Origin: UMGS2069 sp900557585
GTDB lineage: Bacteria > Bacillota > Clostridia > Christensenellales > UBA1242
DNA length: 64,000 nt
Direction: 5' to 3'
Assembly: GCA_902476355.1 (NCBI GenBank)
Contig: CABSCS010000004.1
Coordinates: forward strand, 37,893 to 101,892
The notes under the pieces were generated by a model that worked only from the letters and a program-made list of their open reading frames with translations, was not told the origin of the DNA and made no database searches. Below are positions 44,050 through 53,700 of the stretch, piece by piece; the stretch's first letter is position 1, and each line of letters starts with the position of its first letter. The position numbers and the translations under genes are program-made.

Positions 44050-47000
44050 AGTGGACAGATGCTCAAAAAAGCATAATTGAAAAAAGAAATTGCAACCTTT
44101 TGGTTTCGGCTGGTGCAGGAAGCGGAAAAACAACTGTTATGATTGAAAGAATTGCAAACTTGATTTTGGACAAAGAAAAACCAACTCCAATTTCAAGATT
44201 TTTGATTATTTCTTTCACAAAGGCCAGCGCTGCCGACATGAAAAATAAACTTGTGAAAAAGTTGTCTGAAATGGAACCAACGCCATACATTTTGGAGCAA
44301 CTTGACGATGTTTTGACAAGCGATGTTTCTAACCTTCACAGTTTTTGTGCAAGGCTTTTGAAATCATATTTCTATGAAGTGGGACTCGACCCAACTTTTG
44401 TTGTGCTTGATGAAACCGAAACCGATGTTTTAAAGCAAAAAGCGCTTTCAAAACTTTTCGAGCAAAAAACTCAAAGTGCCGACCAAGAGTTCTATGCGCT
44501 GATTGACATTTTTGCAAAAAAGCGTAAAGACACTGGACTTAAAGATGTGATTTTGAAAATTCATAATTTCATGTGTTCAATTGACAATAAAGATGAGTGG
44601 TTTGAAAGAACAATCAACACTCTTTATGAAACTGACCTTGAAAACAATGTTGGCGCAAAAATCATAATGTCGCATCTTGTTGCAGAAAAAAGAAGAATGC
44701 TTGCTGAAATTTCGAAAATGAAGGAAGAGTGCAGAAATAATGAATGTGACAAACTTATTGCCTATCTTGACGCACTTGAAAGCAAGGTTTTGCTTATTCG
44801 TGAAGACCAAAATTTGAAACAAAACGCAAAGCGTCTTCAAACAATTGAACGCTTGCCAACAATTCCTGCGGTGGACAAAAAACTTGACTGGTTAAAAGCA
44901 AAAGTTGGTGCGTTTAAAGATGTGATAAACAAGCGCATGGCAAAACTGCAAGAATATGTTTTGGCAGAAGACATTGATAATGTTGAACTTGCGCTTCAAA
45001 AAACACAAAAACATGTTTTTGAACTTTATAAACTCGAAAAGGAGTTTGTTGAGATTTTTGAAAACTTGAAAAAAGAACGTGGCGGGCTCGACTTTAACGA
45101 CCTTGAAGAAAACACCTTGAAAGTTCTTTCAAACCCTATTATGCTTGAAGAAATTCGAAACAAATATGACTATATCATGGTTGACGAATATCAAGACATA
45201 AACTCGGTTCAAGAAAAGATTTTGAGTTTGCTTTCGAAAGATGACAACCGCTTTATGGTTGGAGATGTGAAGCAAAGCATCTATCGTTTCCGTTTGTGCG
45301 ATCCACAAATTTTCCTTGATAAATATAACTCATATAAAAACAATCCAAATGCAGGAACACTTATCAAACTTAACGAAAACTTCCGAAGCAAGAAAACCAT
45401 TTTGGATTTTGCAAACGCAATTTTTGCAGAAACCATGACCGAAGATTTTGGTGGTGTGAACTATGCCCAAGATGCAATGTTGATTGCTGGAAGCGACGCG
45501 CAAAAAGATGATAAAGTGCGTGCAAAATTTTTGCTTGCCGACACTGGTGCATTTGAAAAACAAAAACTGAATGAGTTTTCGGTTTATTCGGTGAAAGAAG
45601 ATGACCAAAGCGCATTTTTGGAAAAGAAGGGCAGAGCCGAGGGGCTTTTGATTGCTGATGAAATTTTGGAACTTATTAGCAAAGAAAAAGTTTCAAGTGG
45701 CGACAAAACAAGAAAAATCAAATTTTCAGACATCACAATTTTGGTTCCTTCAAGAACTGCTTATCTAGACAAAATTGTTGAAACACTTCGTGCAAAAGAC
45801 ATTCCAGTTGCAACCGATGTCGAGGGTGATTGTTTTGATGACGAATATGTTTTCGGACTCAAAAGTTTTCTTGAAGTTCTTTCTTGCGAAAAGGTTGATT
45901 ATAGTTTGTTTTCACTTATGAAATCAAAGGTGTTTGACTTTTCAGCAAATGAACTTGCAGAAATTTGCGAAGATGCCGACAGTAAAAAGTTCTTTTATGA
46001 GAATTTGGATGGTGCTTGCAAAAATCGCAAATTATCCTCAAAATCACAGCAAAAACTTGATGATTTCTTTGAAAAAATTAAAAAATATCGTGAAAAAGCA
46101 AAGTTTTTGAATGCAAAAGAAATTGTTCTTCAAATCATGAAAGAGCAAAATCTCATGGCAAAAATCAGTTTTGAAGTTGATGGAGATAAAACCAAACAAA
46201 AACTTTCACGTTTTCTTTCGAACCTTGAAAACAAAACCATTTTTGAGTTCTTGAACGATGCTTCACTTGCAAGCATAAAGTGCGACCCAGTTTATGCAGA
46301 AGATGCCGTGAAAGTGATGACCATTCACAAATCTAAAGGGCTTGAATTTAAAGTCGTTTTCCTTGCAATGTGTGCAAAAGAGTTTAACCTTGAAAGCGTA
46401 AAAAACAGTGTGCTTATTTCCAAAGACCTTGGAATTGCAATGGACTTTTACGACAGCGACCTTCGCTATAAAACTCCAACACTTGCAAAACAAGCAGTTC
46501 GTCTTCTTGAAACTCGAAAAATGCTCGAAGAAGAGCAAAGGCTTTTATATGTTGCGCTCACTCGTGCAACCGACTTTTTGTTTGTTGTTGCAAGCACCGA
46601 GGTTGAAGCAATCCACGAAAAAATGCCTGCAAGTCCAATGTGCTTTCTTGATTTTTGTGGACATCTTATCAAAGACACAAATAAATATGACTCACTTCCA
46701 TATCAAGTTAAAATTGTTGATGCTCTGTCACTTTTGAAAAATGACACAGCAAAAGAGTTCAAACAAGTTATTCTTGAAAAACAAGAAATTGATGAAAACT
46801 TAAAAAACATTTTGGATAAGCCATATCCGTTTGAAGAAGATGTTCACACTCCGCTCAAAGTTGCCGTTACTGGCATTTTGAAAGGTGAAATTGAAAATCA
46901 AAGTTTCACGCAGTTTTTTGATGATGAAGAAATCGAAAATTCGTTTTCAAGTTCTGCAAAAGAGGGAACACTTTATCACATGATTCTTGCAAACCTTGAC

Positions 47001-47438
47001 CTTTCAAAAACCAGCAAAAAAGAAATTGATGACCAAATTTTGGAATTTGAAGAAAACGGAATAGTTTCAAAAGAGGAAGCCGAAACTATAAACACCGAAA
47101 GTCTTTCAAAACTTTTGTCAAACGTAGAGTTTCAAAATCTTATTTCGGGTGCAGATGAAATTTTCAAAGAAAAAGAGTTCTTCTGTTTGCACAAAAACCG
47201 CGAAAGTTCATCAAGCGTTATGCAAGGTATTGTTGACCTTCTTGTTGTCAAAAATAACAAACTTATTGTTGTTGACTATAAAACTGGAAACCTGCAAAAC
47301 AAAGAAAAGTTTGCAAAATATTGCGAGCAGGTTAAAGTGTATGCAAATGCAATGGAACGTTGCTTTGGTCTTGAAACCGAAAAAATGTGCATTGCAAGCA
47401 TCAACACCGGAAAATTATTTTTTGTAAAAAATGACTGA
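44037..47438 (+). CDS. addA: AddA subunit of the AddAB helicase-nuclease
   Basis: The 1133-aa product is a UvrD-type helicase with a C-terminal RecB-family nuclease. It has a Q-like WTDAQ, Walker A SAGAGSGKTT near 24, Walker B MVDEYQDIN near 381, and the GDVKQSIYRFR motif near 405. The helicase motif VMTIHKSKGLEFKVVFL is near 760 and LLYVALTRATD near 835. The nuclease QGIVDLLV and VDYKTGN are near 1062-1085. GGAGG lies before the ATG inside addB, so expression of the two subunits is coupled. Confidence 0.97.
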   Translation: MGKIKWTDAQKSIIEKRNCNLLVSAGAGSGKTTVMIERIANLILDKEKPTPISRFLIISFTKASAADMKNKLVKKLSEMEPTPYILEQLDDVLTSDVSNLHSFCARLLKSYFYEVGLDPTFVVLDETETDVLKQKALSKLFEQKTQSADQEFYALIDIFAKKRKDTGLKDVILKIHNFMCSIDNKDEWFERTINTLYETDLENNVGAKIIMSHLVAEKRRMLAEISKMKEECRNNECDKLIAYLDALESKVLLIREDQNLKQNAKRLQTIERLPTIPAVDKKLDWLKAKVGAFKDVINKRMAKLQEYVLAEDIDNVELALQKTQKHVFELYKLEKEFVEIFENLKKERGGLDFNDLEENTLKVLSNPIMLEEIRNKYDYIMVDEYQDINSVQEKILSLLSKDDNRFMVGDVKQSIYRFRLCDPQIFLDKYNSYKNNPNAGTLIKLNENFRSKKTILDFANAIFAETMTEDFGGVNYAQDAMLIAGSDAQKDDKVRAKFLLADTGAFEKQKLNEFSVYSVKEDDQSAFLEKKGRAEGLLIADEILELISKEKVSSGDKTRKIKFSDITILVPSRTAYLDKIVETLRAKDIPVATDVEGDCFDDEYVFGLKSFLEVLSCEKVDYSLFSLMKSKVFDFSANELAEICEDADSKKFFYENLDGACKNRKLSSKSQQKLDDFFEKIKKYREKAKFLNAKEIVLQIMKEQNLMAKISFEVDGDKTKQKLSRFLSNLENKTIFEFLNDASLASIKCDPVYAEDAVKVMTIHKSKGLEFKVVFLAMCAKEFNLESVKNSVLISKDLGIAMDFYDSDLRYKTPTLAKQAVRLLETRKMLEEEQRLLYVALTRATDFLFVVASTEVEAIHEKMPASPMCFLDFCGHLIKDTNKYDSLPYQVKIVDALSLLKNDTAKEFKQVILEKQEIDENLKNILDKPYPFEEDVHTPLKVAVTGILKGEIENQSFTQFFDDEEIENSFSSSAKEGTLYHMILANLDLSKTSKKEIDDQILEFEENGIVSKEEAETINTESLSKLLSNVEFQNLISGADEIFKEKEFFCLHKNRESSSSVMQGIVDLLVVKNNKLIVVDYKTGNLQNKEKFAKYCEQVKVYANAMERCFGLETEKMCIASINTGKLFFVKND

Positions 47439-47519
47439 TTTGTAAAAAACCACTGAAAATTGTTTCATTTTTTGAAAATAAAGTGTTATAATGAGAAAAA
47501 TAAATATTGGAGAAAAAAT

Positions 47520-49040
47520 ATGTTCGAATATATCGTTACAATTTTTAAAGTGGTTGCCGGCGTAATTACAAATGAACGCCTTGTAATTGCATCACTAATT
47601 GCTCTTGGACTTTTGCTTTTGTGGATTGTTTTTTCACTTTGCTTTTCGTTTGAGATGCGCTTTTTGAGTGGTGCAAGGAAAATAAATAAATATATCAGCC
47701 GAAACGGAATCGGCGGGGAGCACAAACAGGGGCTTGCAAACCTTGTTCAAAAAATGCCAAGCGAGTTTGTGAGAGGATATCACACCTATGAAAAAAATCC
47801 GCACAGCCTTCCTTCTGAATATATCAAGCGTTCAGATTGCTTGGATTTGGAACTTAATGGTGGTGTGTTCAATCAAAACCGTTCAATCATAAAATCATAT
47901 ATCAACACAGTGTTCTTTGCACTTTTGGTTTTCTCTTTTGCAATCATGTCATCATCAAGTTTGTTTGATAGTGGCAGTGCAACAAGCGAAACCGCACTCA
48001 CTGGCTATATGGTTGCAGAAGCAATGCTTATTCCATTTTTGTTTTTGCTTGTTGCAAAAGGAATGTATTATATCTACACTGCAATTCGTCAACATCAATA
48101 TCACGTTGCGGTTGAAGAGTTCAACGAAATGATAGACAATTTTGATAAAGAAGCATTGGACACCTATGGCTATATTCCAGCATCTTTGACAACAACTGCA
48201 CCTCTTGCAAAACAAGAACCATTTGCAAATGTTGCGCCAGCAGTTGCTCCTGCGGTAACAAAAATTGAGGAACCAACAGTTGAACCAGTTCAACATGAAG
48301 AACCAGTGGTTGAAAACATTCAAGAGCCAGCCGAAGAAACTTTATATGAACCAGAAGTTCAAGAAGAACCAATCGGAGATGTTCAAGAGGTTGAAGAGAC
48401 CGAAGAACCAGCAACAGTTCAAGAAACTGCAATGGTTGAAGAAAATGTTCCATATGAAGAACAAGAAACAGAAACCAATCAAGAAACAGAATCATATGCT
48501 TTGCCAGAAGAACAAGAAACTGAACCTGCTGATTATGCTAATGAAAGTATAGAAAACACCCAAACCGACACGGCAGAAGAAGCGACAGAGCCAGAAGAAT
48601 CAACAGAAGAAACATTTGAAGAAAACAATGTTTCAGAAGAAGATGAAGAAACAAATCAAATTGAACAAGACCTTGCAGAAGAAACTGCCGACGAACAAGA
48701 CATTGGCTCAGACCAAATGACCGAAGAAACAGAAAATAATAACGAGGATAACACAGTGGAAAATAACGAAGAAATCAAAGATAATTTCAAACCAGACTTT
48801 GCCTCACTTCTTGGTGAAGATGTTCAAAAAAAGCGTGGCAGAGGCAGACCAAAAAAAGAAACCAATGGTGAAGAGGGCTTCACAATCAAAACCGACAAAG
48901 ATTTCGAAGAGGCTTTGGTTCGTGCCGAAAAACTTATGAGAAAAAATGAAGAGCCACTTTCAGCATCTCAAACAAAAAGAATTGAAAAACAATTGAAAGA
49001 ACTTATTGATGCAATGAGTAAGTATAAGGAGAATAAATAA
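47520..49040 (+). CDS. Membrane-anchored, Glu-rich protein with an AT-hook
   Basis: ATG 47520 follows TTGGAGAAAAAAT and gives 506 residues. Residues 1-200 hold three hydrophobic helices (LVIASLIALGLLLLWIVFSL, then TVFFALLVFSFAIM and AMLIPFLFLLVAKGMYYIY). Residues ~235-430 are a low-complexity Glu/Pro/Thr/Val stretch with PVxxxEEP-type repeats. Near residue 440, KKRGRGRPKKE is a clear AT-hook (core GRP flanked by basic residues). A short helical domain ends the protein. This suggests a membrane protein that touches AT-rich DNA through a long tether; that function is inference. It is translationally coupled to the DUF1858 gene (TAATG). Confidence 0.8.
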   Translation: MFEYIVTIFKVVAGVITNERLVIASLIALGLLLLWIVFSLCFSFEMRFLSGARKINKYISRNGIGGEHKQGLANLVQKMPSEFVRGYHTYEKNPHSLPSEYIKRSDCLDLELNGGVFNQNRSIIKSYINTVFFALLVFSFAIMSSSSLFDSGSATSETALTGYMVAEAMLIPFLFLLVAKGMYYIYTAIRQHQYHVAVEEFNEMIDNFDKEALDTYGYIPASLTTTAPLAKQEPFANVAPAVAPAVTKIEEPTVEPVQHEEPVVENIQEPAEETLYEPEVQEEPIGDVQEVEETEEPATVQETAMVEENVPYEEQETETNQETESYALPEEQETEPADYANESIENTQTDTAEEATEPEESTEETFEENNVSEEDEETNQIEQDLAEETADEQDIGSDQMTEETENNNEDNTVENNEEIKDNFKPDFASLLGEDVQKKRGRGRPKKETNGEEGFTIKTDKDFEEALVRAEKLMRKNEEPLSASQTKRIEKQLKELIDAMSKYKENK

Positions 49041-49246
49041 TGAAAAAGAAAGTTAAAATCACAAAAACAATGACAATTGGAAAAGTGCTTTCTATCGACG
49101 AAAACCTTGCAACAATTTTAATGGGATTTGGACTTCACTGTTTTGGTTGTCCAATGAGCCAAGCAGAAACCCTTGAAGAGGCTGCCGAAGTTCATGGTGT
49201 TGATGTTGATTTGATGGTTGAAAAACTCAACGAAGCACTCAAATAA
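49040..49246 (+). CDS. DUF1858 redox-disulfide-type protein
   Basis: The 68-aa product has TIGKVLSIDENLATILMGFG and the double-Cys motif HCFGCPMSQAETLEEAAEVHG (C-x2-C near residue 35). This is the pattern of DUF1858, the hybrid-cluster-protein-associated disulfide family. The Cys pair is thought to act in redox chemistry. Start overlaps the previous stop in TAATG, with AAGGAG upstream. Confidence 0.93.
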   Translation: MKKKVKITKTMTIGKVLSIDENLATILMGFGLHCFGCPMSQAETLEEAAEVHGVDVDLMVEKLNEALK

Positions 49247-49252
49247 AAAAAT

Positions 49253-49280
49253 AAAATCCAGTTTTCGCTGGATTTTTTTA
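49253..49280 (+). terminator. Terminator after the DUF1858 gene
   Basis: Stem AAATCCAG / CTGGATTT, loop TTTTCG, followed by T. Confidence 0.88.
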
Positions 49281-49602
49281 TGCACCTTTTTAAGTTTGCG
49301 CCAAATGTTTTGTTTACGACACAACAAGTCAAAAATTGATAATGTTTTGAAAATAAAAAGTGTAAAGCAAATGTATAACATGATTTTTTGCGAGGGAACG
49401 GATAAGCGTCGCTTTGATTATTTTTTGCGAAAGAATAAGTGATGTAATGATTTTATTGATTAAAACATCTGCACTAAATATTGATTTTATGGAAAATGCC
49501 ACTATAATATATTCTTTAATATAACATAATATTTGTGGAAATTGCAAAAAGGTTGACTTGAACGGGCAACTGTTTTATAATTTAACACATAAAGGAGAGG
49601 CA
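49281..49602. other. Gene-poor stretch with the promoter of the next operon
   Basis: No credible gene is seen. A 23-codon open stretch at 49372-49443 (MYNMIFCEGTDKRRFDYF) might be a gene relic. A good promoter lies near the right end: TTGACT (49553-49558), 17-bp spacer, TATAAT (49576-49581), 22 nt before the start of the SDR gene. Confidence 0.6.
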
Positions 49603-50418
49603 ATGGAATTTTTCACGCTTATCACTGGCGCAACTGGCGGTCTTGGTGGCGCGTTTGCAAAACAATGTGCATCGCGCGGTGACAATTTGGTTTTGACGGG
49701 TTCAAACCCTGTGAAACTTGAAAAAATTGTCGGCGAAATCAAGTCTGATTTTCCAAGCATTAAAGTTGTTTCAAAAACTTGCGATTTGTCAAGTGAAAGC
49801 CAAAGAAAAGAGTTTTTCGAATTTCTTGAAAAAGAAAATGTAAAAATCAATTTTCTTGTGAATAATGCGGGTTATATTGCCGAAGGCGACTTTCTTTCAT
49901 TTTCAGACGAAGAGGTTTTGAAAATCATTCGTGTGAACTGCGAAGGAACTGTTGATTTTACTCAAAAGGTGATAAAGGCTCGTGATGACCGAATGCCACT
50001 GTCCATCATTACAGTTTCAAGCATGGCTGGCGACTATCCAATGCCACACATGTCAATGTATTCGGCAACAAAGGCAATGCTTACAAATTTAATGGTGGCG
50101 CTTTCAGAAGAATTTAAAGGGCAAAATGTGTTTTTCACAACAGTTTGTCCATCTGGGATTCCAACAACAACCGCAATGAAAGATGCAATCAAAGCACAGG
50201 GCTTTGGCGGAAAAGTTACTGCTTGCAGTCCTGAAAAAGTTGCAGAAATTGCGCTTAAAGCATCAAAAAAGCACAAAGTGCTTATCCGTCCAAAATGCAT
50301 AAACGCATTTTTGGCAATAATGAGCCGTCCGCTTTCAGAAAAGTGCAAGGCAAAAATTGTCGGCAAGCGTTGGAAGAAATCTCAGGCAAAACGAAATTTC
50401 GACAAAGAAGGAAAATAA
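49603..50418 (+). CDS. Short-chain dehydrogenase/reductase
   Basis: ATG 49603 has AAAGGAGAGG in front and gives 271 residues. The cofactor loop TGATGGLGGAFA near residue 8, NNAG near 88, the catalytic Ser in VSSMAGDY near 139 and YSATKAMLT near 152 define a classical SDR. The motif order fits the DltE/YqjQ-type ketoacyl-reductase-like group. NADP preference is not clear. The C-terminus is basic. metG starts one base after its stop, so both are in one operon. Confidence 0.93.
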   Translation: MEFFTLITGATGGLGGAFAKQCASRGDNLVLTGSNPVKLEKIVGEIKSDFPSIKVVSKTCDLSSESQRKEFFEFLEKENVKINFLVNNAGYIAEGDFLSFSDEEVLKIIRVNCEGTVDFTQKVIKARDDRMPLSIITVSSMAGDYPMPHMSMYSATKAMLTNLMVALSEEFKGQNVFFTTVCPSGIPTTTAMKDAIKAQGFGGKVTACSPEKVAEIALKASKKHKVLIRPKCINAFLAIMSRPLSEKCKAKIVGKRWKKSQAKRNFDKEGK

Positions 50419-50419
50419 A

Positions 50420-52018
50420 ATGAGAAAAAAGAGAAATGTAACAATTTGCGTATCTTGGCCATATGCAAACAATAATCTTCATTTGGGCTATATTGCAAGT
50501 TCACTTTCAGGTGACATTCTTGCAAGATATCACAGAATGGTTGGTGATGATGTCTTAATGGTTTCGGGAACCGACTGTCACGGAACAAAGCCTGAAATCA
50601 AAGCAAAGCAAGAGGGCGTAACCCCAAAAGATATTGTAGACCGCTATGACGCAAATTTCAGAAAAGCGTTGAAAGTTTTCAACTTTTCATATGATATTTT
50701 TGCAAAAACCTATGACGATTTCCACAAAGAAAAATGCATGGAAATGTTCAAACGCCTTTATGACAATGGCTATCTTTATGAAAAGGTTGTAAAGCGTCCT
50801 TATTGTGAACACTGCGGAAAATTTGTGAACGACACAGAAATTGAAATTACATGTCCAGTTTGCGGAAAGCGCACAAAAGCAGACAACTGCGACTGTGGAT
50901 ATGTTCCAGTAGAGGCAGACCTTGAAGGTGCAACTTGCCTTATTTGCAAAAACAAAACCGTTCAAAAAGATGACAAGGTTCTTGTTTTTAAACTTACTGC
51001 ATTCAAAGATTTTCTTGAAAATTTGGTTGAAACAAATAAGAACACTTGGCGACTTAATGCCATCAACGAAACAAAGAAATATCTTGATGACCTTCGCGAC
51101 CGTGACTTTTCGCGTGAACTTAATTGGGGTGTTAAAATTCCAATTGAAGGATATGAAGGAAAAGTTGTTTGGGTTTGGTGGGAAGCCCTTCTTGGCTATG
51201 TAACCGACACAATGCAACTTGCAGAGGAACGCGGATTTGATTGGCGAAAGTTCTGGAAAAAAGATGTTGAACCAGACACCGAGAAACTTATTTATATGTG
51301 TCACGCAAAAGACAACATTGTTTTCCATTCAATGTTCCTTCCTGCAATGCTCGAAGGCTTAAAAGACAATTTTGTGACACAAAACATCATGGTTTCCGCT
51401 GAATATTTAATGTGTAACAACGCAAAAATCAGCAAAAGTTCTGGAACATGCTTCGAGGCTTTGGTTTGGGGTGAAACCTATAATCCAGATTCACTTCGTT
51501 TCCATTTTGCAGAAAATGGCCCAGAAAAGAAAGATGCAAACTTCACATTTGAACTTTATCAAACAACACACAACAGCGAGGTTGTGAATAAGTTTGGAAA
51601 CCTTATCAACCGTACATTAAAGTTCAAAGGTCTTGAAACTTTGCCTGTTGGTGAAATTGCACCAGAAATCAAGCAAAAAGTTCTTGAAACCTATGACGAA
51701 GTTGCGAAATATATTGAAACAATAGAGTTTAAAAAGGCAGCAGAAACTGCAATGAACCTTGTGTCAGAAGCAAACCGTTTCTATGACGAGCAAAAACCTT
51801 GGGTTCAAGCAAAAGAAGATCAAAAAGCATTCAACAACACAATTTATTCTTGTGCATATGTAATTGCAAACCTTTCAAACATTTTCGAACCATTCATGCC
51901 AAATGCCGCTGCATCTATTCGTGAATTTTTGAATCTTGACAAAACACCTTCTTGGAAAGAAATTATTCCAGAAAGCGTTTCTCTTGAAAAAGTTGTTCCA
52001 CTTTTTTCAAGAATCTAA
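50420..52018 (+). CDS. metG: Methionyl-tRNA synthetase
   Basis: ATG 50420 follows AAGGAAAATAAA and gives 532 residues. The Rossmann core has SWPYANNNLHLGY near 12-24, VSGTDCHGT near 50, and the KMSKS loop KISKSSGT near 335. A zinc-binding insertion (CEHCGK, CPVCGKRTKADNCDCGY and CLICK between ~128 and 178) is of the four-Cys type or more. The C-terminal tRNA-binding domain found in many MetRS is absent, giving the short form. The HIGH motif reads HLGY, so its last His is replaced by Tyr, which is unusual. Operon with the SDR gene. Confidence 0.93.
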   Translation: MRKKRNVTICVSWPYANNNLHLGYIASSLSGDILARYHRMVGDDVLMVSGTDCHGTKPEIKAKQEGVTPKDIVDRYDANFRKALKVFNFSYDIFAKTYDDFHKEKCMEMFKRLYDNGYLYEKVVKRPYCEHCGKFVNDTEIEITCPVCGKRTKADNCDCGYVPVEADLEGATCLICKNKTVQKDDKVLVFKLTAFKDFLENLVETNKNTWRLNAINETKKYLDDLRDRDFSRELNWGVKIPIEGYEGKVVWVWWEALLGYVTDTMQLAEERGFDWRKFWKKDVEPDTEKLIYMCHAKDNIVFHSMFLPAMLEGLKDNFVTQNIMVSAEYLMCNNAKISKSSGTCFEALVWGETYNPDSLRFHFAENGPEKKDANFTFELYQTTHNSEVVNKFGNLINRTLKFKGLETLPVGEIAPEIKQKVLETYDEVAKYIETIEFKKAAETAMNLVSEANRFYDEQKPWVQAKEDQKAFNNTIYSCAYVIANLSNIFEPFMPNAAASIREFLNLDKTPSWKEIIPESVSLEKVVPLFSRI

Positions 52019-52139
52019 TAAAAATTTAATATTCAAATAAAATAATAAAAAATGTCAGTTGCAATTTTAAGAAAAACAAAAAAGCCAATTGACATTTTTT
52101 TGTTATTATTATATAATAAATTTATAGGAGATGAGCATC

Positions 52140-52544
52140 ATGAAAATGGATTCAAGTTTCGCAAAAAGCATAATCGAACTTAAACTTGCATCAGACCGCA
52201 TTGCAGAAGGCAAGGGCAAAGGCGCCGGAGTTTTCACAGTGCGCTATCAAATTTTATATTTGATTGCTTCAAAAGATAAAATATCTCCACAAGAACTTAT
52301 CTATGAACTTAAAATGGCAAAAAGCAACCTTGCTCTTATCACAAAAAAGATGATTAAAGATGGCGTGATTTCAAGTTTCAAAGAAGATGGAAATCGCAAA
52401 CAAATTTATTATAGCATCACAGACCAAGGCAAAAAAGAACTTCAAACCAAAATGGATGCAATCAACAACATGCAAACAAAAGAAAGCAAAGAAATGCTTA
52501 TGCATCTGATGAAAACTGTTGAAAGTTTGAAAAATGTGAAATAA
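52140..52544 (+). CDS. MarR-family transcriptional regulator
   Basis: ATG 52140 follows TAGGAGATGAGC and gives 134 residues. The winged-helix core is YQILYLIASKDKISPQEL, then YELKMAKSNLALITKKM as recognition helix near 65, and the wing GVISSFKEDGNRKQIYYSIT near 80. Dimerisation helices flank it. MarR proteins bind 15-20 bp palindromes, usually near their own gene. No operator is obvious next to this gene. Ligand unknown. A terminator follows. Confidence 0.9.
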   Translation: MKMDSSFAKSIIELKLASDRIAEGKGKGAGVFTVRYQILYLIASKDKISPQELIYELKMAKSNLALITKKMIKDGVISSFKEDGNRKQIYYSITDQGKKELQTKMDAINNMQTKESKEMLMHLMKTVESLKNVK

Positions 52545-52548
52545 AAAA

Positions 52549-52576
52549 TAAATCCACCAAATTTGGTGGATTTTTA
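52549..52576 (+). terminator. Terminator of the MarR gene
   Basis: Palindrome AAATCCACCAAATTTGGTGGATTT with T-tract. Confidence 0.88.
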
Positions 52577-52748
52577 TTTTGCGTTTTATCAAATATAATA
52601 AACATTGATTGGAAATTATTGCGTTTTTTTAGAGTATGTTTATTGATAAATAATCTCTTTAATAATTTTAGTTTTCATTATAAAACGCGAAATTATGAGT
52701 GAATGCGCTGGCACATAAACAACGCATATAATTTTATGTTTTTACGCC

Positions 52749-53699
52749 TTATTTTGCACTTTTACAGCGAAGGTCTTCGCCTTGAATTTGAATAAGCATG
52801 CTTTCGCGTTTGTTCACAAGACGGCTAAAAATTCGCTCGTTATATCGGTCTAAAATTTCGCTTGAACCAAGATTGGTTGTCACAACTGTAAGATGTCCAA
52901 GTCTTGACCTTTCGCTTAAAACAACATAGAGATATTCAAGTGTAACATTTTTCAAAACTGGTTCGGTTCCGAGGTCGTCAATAATCAAAACATCTGGGTC
53001 GATTAGTGCGTCGAGATAAGATTGTTTGTTTTGGTCAAAGCAGGTGTGATAGGAAAGCATAAGTTTGTTCATTCCAAAAGCAGAAACAAACGAAACAATA
53101 AAACCTTTGTCAATAAGTTTCGATGCAAGGCATTCGGTCATGAAAGTTTTTCCAACACCAGTTTTTCCAGAAACGACAATAAAGTTCTGATTTATCAAAG
53201 GATATTTATCTGCAACTTTTTCGAAAATGTCTTTCACTTTCAAAAGTTGAGATTTTTGTTTTTCGTCGGTTGCAAGATCGGGTTTAAATTCTTTGAAAGA
53301 GCAGAGTTTTTTGTTTTCAACTCCACAATCTTTCAAAATCTTTTCACGAACTTTGTTTTGCAAACATTTGCAAAATGTGCCGTTCACATAGCCAGTGTCT
53401 TGGCATTTCATGCATGAATATTTCGCAGAAAGCGAGTCTGGTGAAATGTTGTTTTTAAGCAAAATGTGCTCTTTCTTTTCTTTGATAAGTTGAAGGTTTT
53501 TGTTTTGCTCTGTTGCGCTTTTGTTTTCTGCGCGAAGTTTTCCAATTTCGAAAGTAAGGGCGCGTTCTTCTTTGTCAAGTTGATTGAACTCTGGAATTTC
53601 GCGTGCTTTCATAAGAAACGAAACTGCCTTGTTTTGCGCATTTATTCTTGATGCAGAAAGTTCTGCAAGGCATGAAGCGATAAGTTGTTTTCTGTCCAT
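52749..53699 (-). CDS. dnaI: Primosomal helicase loader DnaI
   Basis: The 316-aa protein has the two parts of DnaI: an N-terminal zinc domain (CMKCQDTGY near 96, FCKCL near 109) and a C-terminal AAA+ ATPase. The ATPase has Walker A VSGKTGVGKTF near 178 and Walker B VLIIDDLGTEP near 243. It loads the replicative helicase. It starts one base after the stop of the DnaD-domain gene, with GAGG inside that gene's end, so both are made from one message. This pairing matches the dnaB-dnaI operon of Bacillus. Confidence 0.94.
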   Translation of the reverse strand: MDRKQLIASCLAELSASRINAQNKAVSFLMKAREIPEFNQLDKEERALTFEIGKLRAENKSATEQNKNLQLIKEKKEHILLKNNISPDSLSAKYSCMKCQDTGYVNGTFCKCLQNKVREKILKDCGVENKKLCSFKEFKPDLATDEKQKSQLLKVKDIFEKVADKYPLINQNFIVVSGKTGVGKTFMTECLASKLIDKGFIVSFVSAFGMNKLMLSYHTCFDQNKQSYLDALIDPDVLIIDDLGTEPVLKNVTLEYLYVVLSERSRLGHLTVVTTNLGSSEILDRYNERIFSRLVNKRESMLIQIQGEDLRCKSAK

Positions 53700-53700
53700 A

